Origin: Sulfidibacter corallicola
GTDB lineage: Bacteria > Acidobacteriota > Holophagae > Acanthopleuribacterales > Acanthopleuribacteraceae
Assembly (NCBI RefSeq): GCF_017498545.1
Contig: NZ_CP071793.1
Location: forward strand, 5,419,001-5,483,000
DNA: 64,000 nt
Reading direction: 5' to 3'
This document shows, one piece after another, positions 17,844 to 26,299 of this stretch; position 1 is the first letter of the stretch; each line of letters opens with the position of its first letter. Below the pieces are notes generated by a model. That model did no database searches. It was not told where the DNA came from and saw only the letters and a program-made list of their open reading frames with translations. The position numbers and the translations under genes were made by a program.

Positions 17844-19673
17844 ATGTTGAAGAGAATGGACGAAAACAGCTTTCTATATAAAATGCGACACTCCCTGTCG
17901 CACGTTCTGGCCCAAGCCGTTCAAGAGTACCGTCCCGGTACCAAGCTGGGCTTCGGCCCGCCGATCCACAACGGCTTTTACTACGACTTTCTGTTGCCGG
18001 AACCGATCACAACCGACGATCTCCCCAAAATCGAAAAGATCATGCGCCGCATCATCAAGTCCAAGCAGGAGTTCACCTTCGAGGAGCTGCCCGCCGCGGA
18101 CGCCTTGACCCGGATCGCCGAAGAAATGAAGGAACCCCACAAATTGGAATACGCCCAGGAGTTGATCGAGAAGAACGGTCTGGAAACGCTGACCTTCTAT
18201 CGCAACGGCCCCTTCCTGGACATGTGTGAGGGACCCCATGTGGAAAACACCATCAAGCTGCCCGCCGATGGCTTTGCACTGGACAGTATCGCCAGTGCCT
18301 ACTGGCGCGGGGACGAGAAGAACGTTCAGTTGACGCGCATTTACGCGTTGGCCTTCACCAATCGCAAAGAGCTGAAAGCCTATAAGTTACAAAAAGAGGA
18401 AGCCCTCAAGAACGATCACCGGAAAATCGGTGCCGAATTCGACATCTTTCACATCGACGACGAGGTGGGCAAAGGCCTACCGCTGTGGTTGCCCAACGGC
18501 ACCGTGCTCCGGGCCGAGTTGGAGAAGCTGGCCCACGAGCTGGAGTTCAAGGACGGCTACAAGGCAGTCGCGACGCCGCACATCACCAAGGACAAGCTCT
18601 ACTACACTTCCGGCCACCTGCCCTACTACGAGGAGGGCATGTACCCGCCGATGGTGTTGGAAGAGACCCGCATCAACGAAGACGGCGAATCCGAACTCGT
18701 CCAGGAAAAGTACTACCTCAAACCCATGAACTGTCCGCACCACCACAAGGTGTTCGGCTCCCGGCCGCGTTCCTACCGCGACCTGCCGTTGCGCCTGTCC
18801 GAGTACGGAACGGTGTACCGCTTCGAGCGTTCCGGTGCCCTCCAGGGCCTCACGCGGGTGCGCGGCATGACCATGAACGACGCCCACATCTACTGCACCC
18901 GTGAGCAGATCAAAGACGAGTTCATCAAGGTCATGGAGTTGCACCGCAAGCTCTACGACATCTTTGGATTCAAGGACTACTACTTCCGTCTCAGCATGCG
19001 CGACAAGGAGAATCCCCGCGGCAAGTACGTCGAGAACGACGAGGCCTGGGACTACTCCGAGCGCCTGATCAAGGAAGCGATGGACGATCTGGGTGTGGAT
19101 TACGTGCTCGAGACGGGTGAAGCCGCCTTCTACGGACCCAAGGTCGACATCCAGTTCATGACCGTGGCCGATCGCGAGTTCACGGTTTCCACCAACCAAT
19201 TGGACTTTGCCGTACCCGAGCGTTTCAACCTCAAGTACATCGGGTCGGACAACCAGGAACACACGCCGTTCTGCATTCACCGCGCCCCCTTGGGCACCCA
19301 CGAACGTTTCATCGGCTTCCTGATCGAGCACTACGGCGGCGCCTTCCCCACCTGGCTGGCGCCGCTGCAGGTCAAGGTCGTGCCCATCAGCGAGAAGTTC
19401 GGCGACTACGCGCGCCAGTTGGAGCAGGAGCTGCTGGGCGACATGGTTCGGGTGGAAGTGGACGAATCCAGTGAGACCTTCAACAAGAAGGTGCGCACCA
19501 ACACGGTCAAGCGGATTCCGATCCTGCTGATCGTCGGTGAGCGCGAAATGTTGGAGAACACGGTGACCGTGCGGCGCTACAAGATCAAACAGCAGCGCAA
19601 CATGCCATTTTCAGAGTTTCGGACCATGCTGGCCGATGAGATCAAGGAACGCCGGCACGTTCAGGAATGGTGA
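17844..19673 (+). CDS. thrS: threonyl-tRNA synthetase lacking the N-terminal TGS domain
   Basis: 609 residues; the ATG at 17844 is preceded by GGAGA. The enzyme charges tRNA-Thr with threonine. The protein begins almost directly with the editing domain: RHSLSHVL carries the His pair (H16, H20) and DMCEGPHV the editing Cys (C128). The class II core follows with the zinc ligands: Cys in KPMNCPHHH (C297), His in MNDAH and His in the IHRAPLGTHERF region. Motif 2 reads YRFERSGALQGLTRVRG. The anticodon domain (from LAPLQVKVVPI) is complete. E. coli ThrRS is 642 residues and starts with a TGS domain of about 60; it is absent here, and the upstream frame does not supply it. All catalytic and editing residues appear intact, so it should be active. 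Confidence 0.95.
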   Translation: MLKRMDENSFLYKMRHSLSHVLAQAVQEYRPGTKLGFGPPIHNGFYYDFLLPEPITTDDLPKIEKIMRRIIKSKQEFTFEELPAADALTRIAEEMKEPHKLEYAQELIEKNGLETLTFYRNGPFLDMCEGPHVENTIKLPADGFALDSIASAYWRGDEKNVQLTRIYALAFTNRKELKAYKLQKEEALKNDHRKIGAEFDIFHIDDEVGKGLPLWLPNGTVLRAELEKLAHELEFKDGYKAVATPHITKDKLYYTSGHLPYYEEGMYPPMVLEETRINEDGESELVQEKYYLKPMNCPHHHKVFGSRPRSYRDLPLRLSEYGTVYRFERSGALQGLTRVRGMTMNDAHIYCTREQIKDEFIKVMELHRKLYDIFGFKDYYFRLSMRDKENPRGKYVENDEAWDYSERLIKEAMDDLGVDYVLETGEAAFYGPKVDIQFMTVADREFTVSTNQLDFAVPERFNLKYIGSDNQEHTPFCIHRAPLGTHERFIGFLIEHYGGAFPTWLAPLQVKVVPISEKFGDYARQLEQELLGDMVRVEVDESSETFNKKVRTNTVKRIPILLIVGEREMLENTVTVRRYKIKQQRNMPFSEFRTMLADEIKERRHVQEW

Positions 19674-19714
19674 CAGGTCGCGTTCAAGTTGTTTCGGACC
19701 ACCGGAAATAGGAC

Positions 19715-20779
19715 ATGAACATGGAAACCCGCGTCCTGGTCGTGGGCGAGCCGGCCGAGGCCGACCCCGCGATCGAGGAGGCAGCCGAACTACTGCGACG
19801 GGGTCTTCCCGTCGCGTTTCCCACCGAAACCGTGTACGGCCTGGGGGCCGACTGCACCCGGGCCGATGCGGTGGCGCGTATCTACGAGGCCAAGAACCGC
19901 CCCCATGACAATCCGGTCATCGTGCACGTGGCGGAGGTCGCCCAACTGGACGCGTTCTGTCTCGATCTGGACGAGCGCGTGGCCCTGCTGGCCGAAGCGT
20001 TTTGGCCCGGGCCCCTGACATTGGTGCTCAAGGCGCGCCCACCATTGCACCAGACGGTGGGCCGCGGGTTGGACACGGTGGGCATTCGCGTCCCCAATCA
20101 TCCGGTGGCCGTGGCCCTCATCGCCAAATCGGGCCTGGGCATTGCCGCCCCCAGCGCCAACATTTCCGGAAAACCCAGTCCCACCAAGGCCAAGCACGTG
20201 TTCAACGATCTGAACGGGCGCATTCCCTTGATTCTCGACGGCGGCCCCTGCAGCGTGGGCATCGAGTCGACCGTGTTGGACGTCAGCGGACCGCGACCGG
20301 CGATTTTGCGACCGGGTTGGGTGACCGGCAGGCAGTTGGACAAGGTGCTCGGCGTGCGGGTCCAGCGCCATGGCGAGGTCGGCCAGGAGAAGCGATCGCC
20401 GGGAACGCGTTACCGCCATTACAGCCCGGACGCCCCATTGTTGCTGCTGGGTCCGGACCTTTCCGACGACGATTTCCGCATGTTGCAGAGCTGTTTCCTC
20501 GCCAGCCAAGGGGCCAAGCTGGGGTACATCGGTCGCCGGGACGACGCGGTCGATTCGCGCACGCTCTACATGCGGTACGCGGCGGACGAGCTGAACCGCT
20601 TCACCAAGGATCTCTATCTGAACCTGCGGGCGATGGACGAGGAGGGCGTGACCCACATCATCGCCGACGGGTTCGAGGAAGAGGGTCACGGGCGCTCGTT
20701 GATGGACCGTTTGCGGCGGGCATCGACGTCGGTGTTGCTGCGCCGGAACGACGTCATCGCCATCTGCAACTGCATGTGA
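19715..20779 (+). CDS. L-threonylcarbamoyladenylate synthase (long Sua5 form)
   Basis: 354 residues. It makes threonylcarbamoyl-AMP from threonine, bicarbonate and ATP for the t6A modification at position 37 of ANN-decoding tRNAs. The YrdC domain is plain: PTETVYGLGADC, the basic K-x-R motif in EAKNRPHDNPVIVHV, FWPGPLTLVL, and SANISGKPSPT. A C-terminal Sua5 domain from about residue 215 (SPGTRYRHYSPDAPL) marks the longer form rather than the short TsaC. The gene follows thrS by 41 bases on the same strand, so the two tRNA-Thr related functions may be co-transcribed. An ATG six bases downstream is an alternative start. Confidence 0.92.
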   Translation: MNMETRVLVVGEPAEADPAIEEAAELLRRGLPVAFPTETVYGLGADCTRADAVARIYEAKNRPHDNPVIVHVAEVAQLDAFCLDLDERVALLAEAFWPGPLTLVLKARPPLHQTVGRGLDTVGIRVPNHPVAVALIAKSGLGIAAPSANISGKPSPTKAKHVFNDLNGRIPLILDGGPCSVGIESTVLDVSGPRPAILRPGWVTGRQLDKVLGVRVQRHGEVGQEKRSPGTRYRHYSPDAPLLLLGPDLSDDDFRMLQSCFLASQGAKLGYIGRRDDAVDSRTLYMRYAADELNRFTKDLYLNLRAMDEEGVTHIIADGFEEEGHGRSLMDRLRRASTSVLLRRNDVIAICNCM

Positions 20780-20802
20780 TTCCTGGTGTGCCACCGGCAA
20801 GC

Positions 20803-20875
20803 ATCGCGAATGGTGAATACCCAAACATCCGGTTGACGGCGAACTCCGAGCCTTCAAGCATCCGATTGCAACATA
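20803..20875 (-). repeat. diverged inverted copy of the 16.1-16.3 kb repeat
   Basis: Read on the minus strand, this gives GTCAACCGGATGTTTGGGTA then TTCACCATTCGCG, matching the unit at 16188-16220 with several changes, and a further CAATCGGATGCTTG fragment. It lies in the gap after the Sua5 gene. Confidence 0.5.
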
Positions 20876-20895
20876 AGCCACCTATTTAAAGTAGC

Positions 20896-21135
20896 TTACT
20901 CCACGTTCCGCCAGGCGTGGTAGTGGTCGGGTTGGAACGAATCGGGCGCGTCGTGGTGGAGCACGCGGTACCGGCATTTGACCAACGCCCAGGACCGCGC
21001 CTGGGTCAATTCGGTCATGACCCGCAACCAACGCAACGCTTCGTTGGGCTCGTTTTTATAAATGAACGGATCGACCGCTTTCCATACGCTGGCATCGACG
21101 GCGTCGATCTGTTCGCGATCTTCCGCGAGGTTCAT
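20896..21135 (-). CDS. small hypothetical protein
   Basis: 79 residues, convergent with the Sua5 gene. GGAG lies eight bases before the ATG. The sequence is rich in Trp, Arg and acidic residues (WKAVDPFIYKNEPNEALRWL; CRYRVLHHDAPD) with the composition of a folded soluble protein rather than a shadow frame. No signal peptide, membrane segment or known family was seen. It might be an orphan adaptor or toxin-antitoxin remnant, but nothing supports either choice. Confidence 0.5.
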   Translation of the reverse strand: MNLAEDREQIDAVDASVWKAVDPFIYKNEPNEALRWLRVMTELTQARSWALVKCRYRVLHHDAPDSFQPDHYHAWRNVE

Positions 21136-21289
21136 GTCAGGGCTCCGGTGCGTTTTGGGTCAGTTTACCAGAACCGACCCGCGCCTGTGTCGGACAACCG
21201 TGAACCTTCGCCAGATCGACCGGCCCAACCCCATCCCGACCCGTAACCCCATGGCCACGGGTGACTTGGGCCGGTCGATGCGAGCTAGA

Positions 21290-22789
21290 TCAATCGCCGT
21301 TGCCGCCCGCCGGACGATAGTCGCCATCGGGCAGGATCGTGGGTATCACGAAGCGGCCGTCGGTGAGCAGGGCGTAGATGGCCGGATCGCCCGCGCGCAA
21401 CCTGTCGGCGGTGTTCAGGCGCCACTCGTGTTGGATCTCCTCCAGGCGGCCGGGAAAATCTTGGGCGCCCAGCAGGGAGGTCAGTGCCCAGTACAGATAC
21501 TCGATGAGTTGGCAATCGTATTCGCAGGTCACGTCGTCGTAGGTGTACCAGGCGCCGGCGGGGTAGCTCGACGGCACTTGCTGGAAGTGACCGCCACGGG
21601 CGAGATCCATCGCCGCCGCCAGTTCCGATTCGGTCGAAATCCCGAAGGCCTCCGGGTAGACCTCGGCGTGGCCCGCACTGTTGATGAGGTGCAGCACTTC
21701 CTCCAGGGTGGCGTCGAACCGGCCGGATGCGGCCCCGTTCGGCAGGGTTTCGTCTCCTTGAAGATCCTGGAGATGCCAGCCGTCGAGGCTGTCGACCCGA
21801 TCGAAAAAGGTGTCCATGGCCGGGTCGTCGCGATGCGCGAACATCACCAAGCCGGCGTTGCGGGCCAGCATCGATTCGAGGACGGCGGGATCGTCGATGG
21901 TGCCGTCCTCGTCGTTGTCCAGGTACTCGGCCATGACGTGGGCCGCGTGCAGGGCCTTGGCGTCGGGCACGCCCGCGACCGCGAAGATGTGCACGCCGAA
22001 GACCGAGACATACTTGTCGAACGTGTCGAAGGCGCTCGGCAGGCCCGAGGGAACCGAGCCCAACGCCAAGGTCGTGGACTGGGTGGTGCGCGAGGCCATC
22101 GCCGTGACCGGGTTGGTCCAGAGGTAGCGATTTCCCGGCAGGTCACCGCGCAAGGCCGTGACCGCCAGGGTCTGGTCGGCCCGCAGGCGGATCAGTCCTT
22201 CACCCGGAGATTGGAGCAGGCCGACTTCGGGGCCGCCGATGACGGCCAGGGCCTTGGCACCCGGCGCCAGGGCTTCCGGTAGGGTGGCGCTTTCGCGCAC
22301 CGTCCCGTCGCGGTCGAGGCGCTCGATGTGGACTTGGGTGCTCGCGGACCCCGTGTTCACCACTGCCACGCCGTCGAATACCAGCGACCAATCGCCGGCG
22401 AACAGCGACCATTCGGTCGCCTGCTCCGCGCTCTCGGCCGTGTGGGCCGGGCTGGCGGGTGAGGTGACCGCGCGATAGGACGCCGTCGCGCGAATCTCTT
22501 CGGCGCCGCTGAGCGTGAGGTAGCCCAAGCGGGCGTCGTCGCCCCAGATCGTCGAAGTATCGATATCGACCACGTGGCCGGCCTCGACCGAGGCCGAATG
22601 TTCGGCCAACGCCTGGCCGTCCACATCGAATCCTGCCAGGACCAGGGTTTTGACGGTCGTGCTCGTATTGGTGAGAAAGATGTCGGTCGTGAACCCACCG
22701 TCACCCCGCGTGATGTGGGGGATCATTCGGGTCTGGGCCAGGGCCTGGGTGCTCCAAATCAGGAGTAGCATGGGAACGAGTGGTTTCAA
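21290..22789 (-). CDS. secreted protein with acidobacterial-type surface module and EExxH motif
   Basis: 499 residues. A signal peptide ends ALAQT. Residues about 20-125 contain a beta module opening IPHITRGDGGFTTDIFLTNT that resembles the modules in the giant protein at 9470-14434 (LPW..HRLDGGT, then FTSVLSVNN). A second, weaker module covers about 130-225 (SLVFDGVAVVNTGSASTQVH). The C-terminal half has an EF-hand-like loop DNDEDGTIDD and a helix with EEVLHLINSAGHAEVYPEAF. The EExxH plus later His resembles a metal site and is not the standard HExxH of metallopeptidases. A catalytic role is therefore only a possibility. Two close cysteines (CEYDC) may form a disulfide. Confidence 0.7.
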   Translation of the reverse strand: MKPLVPMLLLIWSTQALAQTRMIPHITRGDGGFTTDIFLTNTSTTVKTLVLAGFDVDGQALAEHSASVEAGHVVDIDTSTIWGDDARLGYLTLSGAEEIRATASYRAVTSPASPAHTAESAEQATEWSLFAGDWSLVFDGVAVVNTGSASTQVHIERLDRDGTVRESATLPEALAPGAKALAVIGGPEVGLLQSPGEGLIRLRADQTLAVTALRGDLPGNRYLWTNPVTAMASRTTQSTTLALGSVPSGLPSAFDTFDKYVSVFGVHIFAVAGVPDAKALHAAHVMAEYLDNDEDGTIDDPAVLESMLARNAGLVMFAHRDDPAMDTFFDRVDSLDGWHLQDLQGDETLPNGAASGRFDATLEEVLHLINSAGHAEVYPEAFGISTESELAAAMDLARGGHFQQVPSSYPAGAWYTYDDVTCEYDCQLIEYLYWALTSLLGAQDFPGRLEEIQHEWRLNTADRLRAGDPAIYALLTDGRFVIPTILPDGDYRPAGGNGD

Positions 22790-22900
22790 AGTGGCCTCCG
22801 CGGATGGGGAATTGTGAATCGCTCGAACGCGATCGGGTCAAGGGCCAATCTAGGCGCCGTCGAGGTGCGACCTCCACGGTGTTTTTGTGAGGATTTGTTA

Positions 22901-23719
22901 GTGAATGTAATCGGCGCTTCCACGACACCTACCTTCATTTCTCCAGCGAAGACGCGGTCGCGTCCCGCCTCGCACGGAGCCGATCGGGCCGAAACATCCC
23001 CGGCCGAGACCGCCAGACGCGCCCGTATCCTGATCGTCGAGGACGACCCGCGTCTGGGTCGCTATCTCGTGACGTTCCTCGCCCAACAGGGTTACCAGGT
23101 CGACCTGGTCGACGACGGATGCCGGGCCGCCGAGATCATCCCCGTCGAGCAGCCCGATCTCGTGGTGCTGGACCTGATGCTGCCGGGCAAGGATGGGTTG
23201 ACGATATGTCGTGAGGTACGAACCCGTTACGACGGGTTGATTCTCATGTTCACGGCCCGCGACGGCACCGTGAATCAGGTGGTCGGCTTGGAGATGGGTG
23301 CCGACGAGTACTTGATCAAGCCCGTGGAACCGGAGCTTTTGGCTGCCAAGGTCCGCGCTCTTTTGCGTCGCCGGCCGCCCGTGCCGGGGGCGGAGTCCTC
23401 CTCGTCCCGCGATACGCTGCGGTTCGATGGGTTGGAGGTGGATCGCACGGCGCGCACCGTGATGCTGGACGGTCGCTCCGTGTCGCTCACCTGCGCCGAG
23501 TTCGAATTGCTGGTGCTGCTGGCCGAGCGGGCGGGCGAGGTTCTCTCCCGTGACGAAATCCTGATGGCCACGCGCGGCATCGAGTACGACGGACTCGATC
23601 GCGGTGTCGACGTGAAGATCGCCCAATTGCGCAGGAAGCTGGACGATCGCAGCCATCCGCCGCGGCGTATCAAGACCGTTCGCGCCCGTGGCTACGTGTT
23701 GGTGCCCTCGGCCTGGTGA
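22901..23719 (+). CDS. OmpR-family response regulator
   Basis: 272 residues from a GTG at 22901 with GAGGA upstream; the frame is open further upstream but without a ribosome site. After a 45-residue low-complexity lead, the receiver domain has the acidic pair (VEDDPRLGR), the phosphoacceptor D91 in VVLDLMLPGKDG, Thr in FTARDG and Lys in YLIKPVEP. A winged-helix DNA-binding domain follows (LTCAEFELLVLLAERAGEVL, then RRIKTVRARGYVLVP). It resembles RstA/CpxR. Its partner kinase is on the opposite strand and the two genes overlap at their 3' ends by 28 bases. The extra N-terminal lead is unusual; a start at a later codon is possible but has no better site. Confidence 0.9.
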   Translation: MNVIGASTTPTFISPAKTRSRPASHGADRAETSPAETARRARILIVEDDPRLGRYLVTFLAQQGYQVDLVDDGCRAAEIIPVEQPDLVVLDLMLPGKDGLTICREVRTRYDGLILMFTARDGTVNQVVGLEMGADEYLIKPVEPELLAAKVRALLRRRPPVPGAESSSSRDTLRFDGLEVDRTARTVMLDGRSVSLTCAEFELLVLLAERAGEVLSRDEILMATRGIEYDGLDRGVDVKIAQLRRKLDDRSHPPRRIKTVRARGYVLVPSAW

Positions 23720-25029
23720 TCCGAAAGCACGGCAGCGGTCGGTAGTTCGAGCGTGAAACGCGCGCCGCCGATCGGCGACTCGGCGATGGTCACGTCGCCG
23801 CCGTGCCGCCGCGCGATCCTGCGGGCCAGAGCCGCCCCCAGGCCGACCCCGCCCTTGGCTGCGTTGCGGCTTGCGTCCAACCTCACGAAGGGTTCGAAGA
23901 CTCTTGCTCGCTGATCCACGGGAATGCCTGGCCCGTCGTCGTCCACGTGGACCGAGACCCGATCCCGCGTCGCCGTCACCGAGATCGCAACCTCGTGGTT
24001 GGCGTGACGCAGCGCATTGGTGATCAGGTTGTTGAGCGCTTTCTCCAAGAGTTCCGGCAGGATTTCCAGGTGGGGAACGGTTTGGGGTTCGCGGCACGAA
24101 AAGTCGAGGTGACGGTCGTGGCCATGGCGATGGGGTGCCACCAAGGATTCCAGCCAAGGCAGGAAGTCGATGCGCTCGGGTCGGGTGGTCTGCGTGATCA
24201 GGTCCAAGTGGGCGTATTGCAGCAGCTCGTCGACCAGCGATTCCAGCCCGCCGATGTCGCGTTGCATGTCGTCCAGCAGTTCCTGCCGTTGTGCCGGTTG
24301 TTCGGCGGTGGCCAGGAAGTGGCGCGAGAAGGCCAATCGGGACAGCGGCGTTCTCAATTCATGGGAAACCGCCTGGATCAGTTCCCGCTGGGTCTGCAGC
24401 AGGTCTTCGAGGCGGGTCGCCATGTGATCGAAGGTGGCACCCAGCCGGCCCAGGTAGCCGCGATCGGCGATCTTCACCCGGGCCGAGAAATTACCGCGAC
24501 CGAATGCCAGGGAGGCGTTTTCCAGCGCCTTCAGTTTGCGGTAGAGGGCGAATACCCAGATCAGCATCACGGCCGTGAGGATGGCGATCCAGCCCAATTG
24601 CAGTCCCAGATCCAGCCGCTCCCGCGCGGCCGGTTCCGGCATCGGCCCGTAGCAGAGGATGTAGTCCGTGCCGTGCACCAGGTGCAGGGCGACCTGTCCG
24701 GGCCGTTCGAAGATGTCGTCGAGGATGAAGATGTCTTCCTCGTGCAGGTGATCCCAGTCCTCGTCGGGCAGGTGCAGCTCGGGCCATCGTTTCAGCACCA
24801 TCGTCTCGCCGTAGTCGGCCGATAGCGACGCCATGATGGCCGGCCAAGTCTCCGGTGCCCGTTGCGCCAGGAACCGCGAGGTCGTCAGCAGGGGACCGCG
24901 TGCCAGCCGGGTCGTGTATTGATCCGCGAAGGCCTGATGGCGGTGGGCGAGCATCGCGTCGCTCGCGGTCCAGTAGAGAAAACTGCCGCCCAGGAGCAGC
25001 AGGTACAAACTGAGAAAGAGTCGGGTCAT
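23692..25029 (-). CDS. sensor histidine kinase, RstB/CpxA-like
   Basis: 445 residues. One membrane helix at about 3-20, a periplasmic sensor region to about 145, a second helix (LGWIAILTAVMLIWVFALY), a HAMP linker, and a DHp domain with H223 in VSHELRTPLSRL. The ATPase domain has the N box (NNLITNALRH), G1 (VDDDGPGIP) and G2 (GGVGLGAALA). The sensor region is acidic (DEDWDHLHEEDIFILDD). It probably phosphorylates the response regulator encoded convergently. The stop codon lies inside the last codons of that regulator, so the two transcripts are complementary at their ends. Confidence 0.92.
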   Translation of the reverse strand: MTRLFLSLYLLLLGGSFLYWTASDAMLAHRHQAFADQYTTRLARGPLLTTSRFLAQRAPETWPAIMASLSADYGETMVLKRWPELHLPDEDWDHLHEEDIFILDDIFERPGQVALHLVHGTDYILCYGPMPEPAARERLDLGLQLGWIAILTAVMLIWVFALYRKLKALENASLAFGRGNFSARVKIADRGYLGRLGATFDHMATRLEDLLQTQRELIQAVSHELRTPLSRLAFSRHFLATAEQPAQRQELLDDMQRDIGGLESLVDELLQYAHLDLITQTTRPERIDFLPWLESLVAPHRHGHDRHLDFSCREPQTVPHLEILPELLEKALNNLITNALRHANHEVAISVTATRDRVSVHVDDDGPGIPVDQRARVFEPFVRLDASRNAAKGGVGLGAALARRIARRHGGDVTIAESPIGGARFTLELPTAAVLSDHQAEGTNT

Positions 25030-25212
25030 GGTCGCCTCGCGAGCGGGGATGGGGCTGCACCAGGTCGACGGTGCTCGATTCCATTCTGTCGCCGGCGCCC
25101 GAGATTTCCCACGAGCTTCTTGTAAAGAATTGTAATGAGGACGGGGATGACGAGGATCCAGGCGTCGCTCGGCAAGGGCTCGGAGCGGATGCCCGGATTG
25201 AAACCCGTGACG

Positions 25213-26223
25213 TCAATCTCGCGACTGGGTTCCGCTCTTCGGATCGGGTTCGGCCGTTTGTCGGTGGTGTTCCAGGTGGGCGAGATTGCGTTTGATGCCC
25301 GCCATTTTGGTGCGTTTGACCGGCGAACGCCGAAAAGTGGCGCTGAACCGCTCCTGTTCCATCTCGGCCAGATCCTCCGGTGTGAGTTCTTCGTAGGTGG
25401 GGCGCGGCAGGAAGGCCTCGATCAGCGAGGGCCCGCTGAATTTCCGTGCCCAGGGACATACCTCCTGGCAAATGTCGCAACCGAAGATCCAGTCGTCGAA
25501 GCCGGGTGCGTCCTCGAAGGGTCCGCGATGTTCGATGTTCAGGTAGCTGATGCACTTGCGCGAATCCACCATGCCTTCACCGACGATCGCGTCGGTCGGG
25601 CAGGCGTCGATGCAGGCGCGGCAGGAGCCGCAGAAGTCCGTGTGGCGCCGGCCGGTGGGCACGACCAGGTTGGTCACCATCGAGGCCAGGAAGAGATAAC
25701 TTCCGTGGTGACGGCTGATCAGGCAGCCGTTCTTGCCGATCCAGCCGAGGCCGGCCTCCTGGGCCCAGTAGCGTTCCAGTACCGGGCCGGTATCCACGTA
25801 GGGCCGAATGTTGGCGGCGGGGTAGTCGGCGGTCATGCGCGCGACCAGTTCGCGCAGCTTCTTCAGCAGCACGTCGTGGTAGTCGTCGCCGGCGGCGTAG
25901 CGGGCCAGTTTCTTGCCCGCCAGATAGACCGGTTCGGGGTGGTAGGGCGTCGTCAGGATGATGATCGAGGCCGCATCCTCCATGATGAGGCGCGGATTCA
26001 GCCGTTTTTCCAGGGACCGCGCGTACCAGTGCATGTCGGCGGTGTAGCCCGCCTCGACCCAGTCGGTGACCCGCTTGGCCCGTTTCACGAAATGCACGGG
26101 CGCGGCGGCCATTTCGAGGAAGTCCAGCTCGCGGGCCTGTCGCTGCCATGCGCGCCAGTGGTCCCCGCGGACCGCGAGTTCGGCGGTCGAGCCCGGTGGT
26201 GTTGGAACTGCCGGTTGGCGCAT
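25213..26223 (-). CDS. queG: epoxyqueuosine reductase
   Basis: 336 residues from the ATG at 26223; the frame is open 54 bases further but that part is not conserved-looking. The enzyme performs the last step of queuosine synthesis, reducing epoxyqueuosine in tRNA with cobalamin and two 4Fe-4S clusters. Hallmarks: the cobalamin-binding N-terminal region with YTADMHWYARSLEKR and YVDTGPVLERYWAQEAGLGW; cluster motifs FCGSCRACIDACPTDAI and GCDICQEVCPW; CISYLNIEHRG between them. The C-terminal tail is short and ends in a charged stretch. A PTPS/QueD-like gene lies far downstream at 57598, but that protein is atypical, so the full pathway cannot be claimed from this window. Confidence 0.94.
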   Translation of the reverse strand: MRQPAVPTPPGSTAELAVRGDHWRAWQRQARELDFLEMAAAPVHFVKRAKRVTDWVEAGYTADMHWYARSLEKRLNPRLIMEDAASIIILTTPYHPEPVYLAGKKLARYAAGDDYHDVLLKKLRELVARMTADYPAANIRPYVDTGPVLERYWAQEAGLGWIGKNGCLISRHHGSYLFLASMVTNLVVPTGRRHTDFCGSCRACIDACPTDAIVGEGMVDSRKCISYLNIEHRGPFEDAPGFDDWIFGCDICQEVCPWARKFSGPSLIEAFLPRPTYEELTPEDLAEMEQERFSATFRRSPVKRTKMAGIKRNLAHLEHHRQTAEPDPKSGTQSRD

Positions 26224-26299
26224 GTGAGAACCCCTGAGTGTCGTGCGATGCGGTGTCGATCGCGATGCCGCACTCACCGTTGTACCACATTCGGGGACG

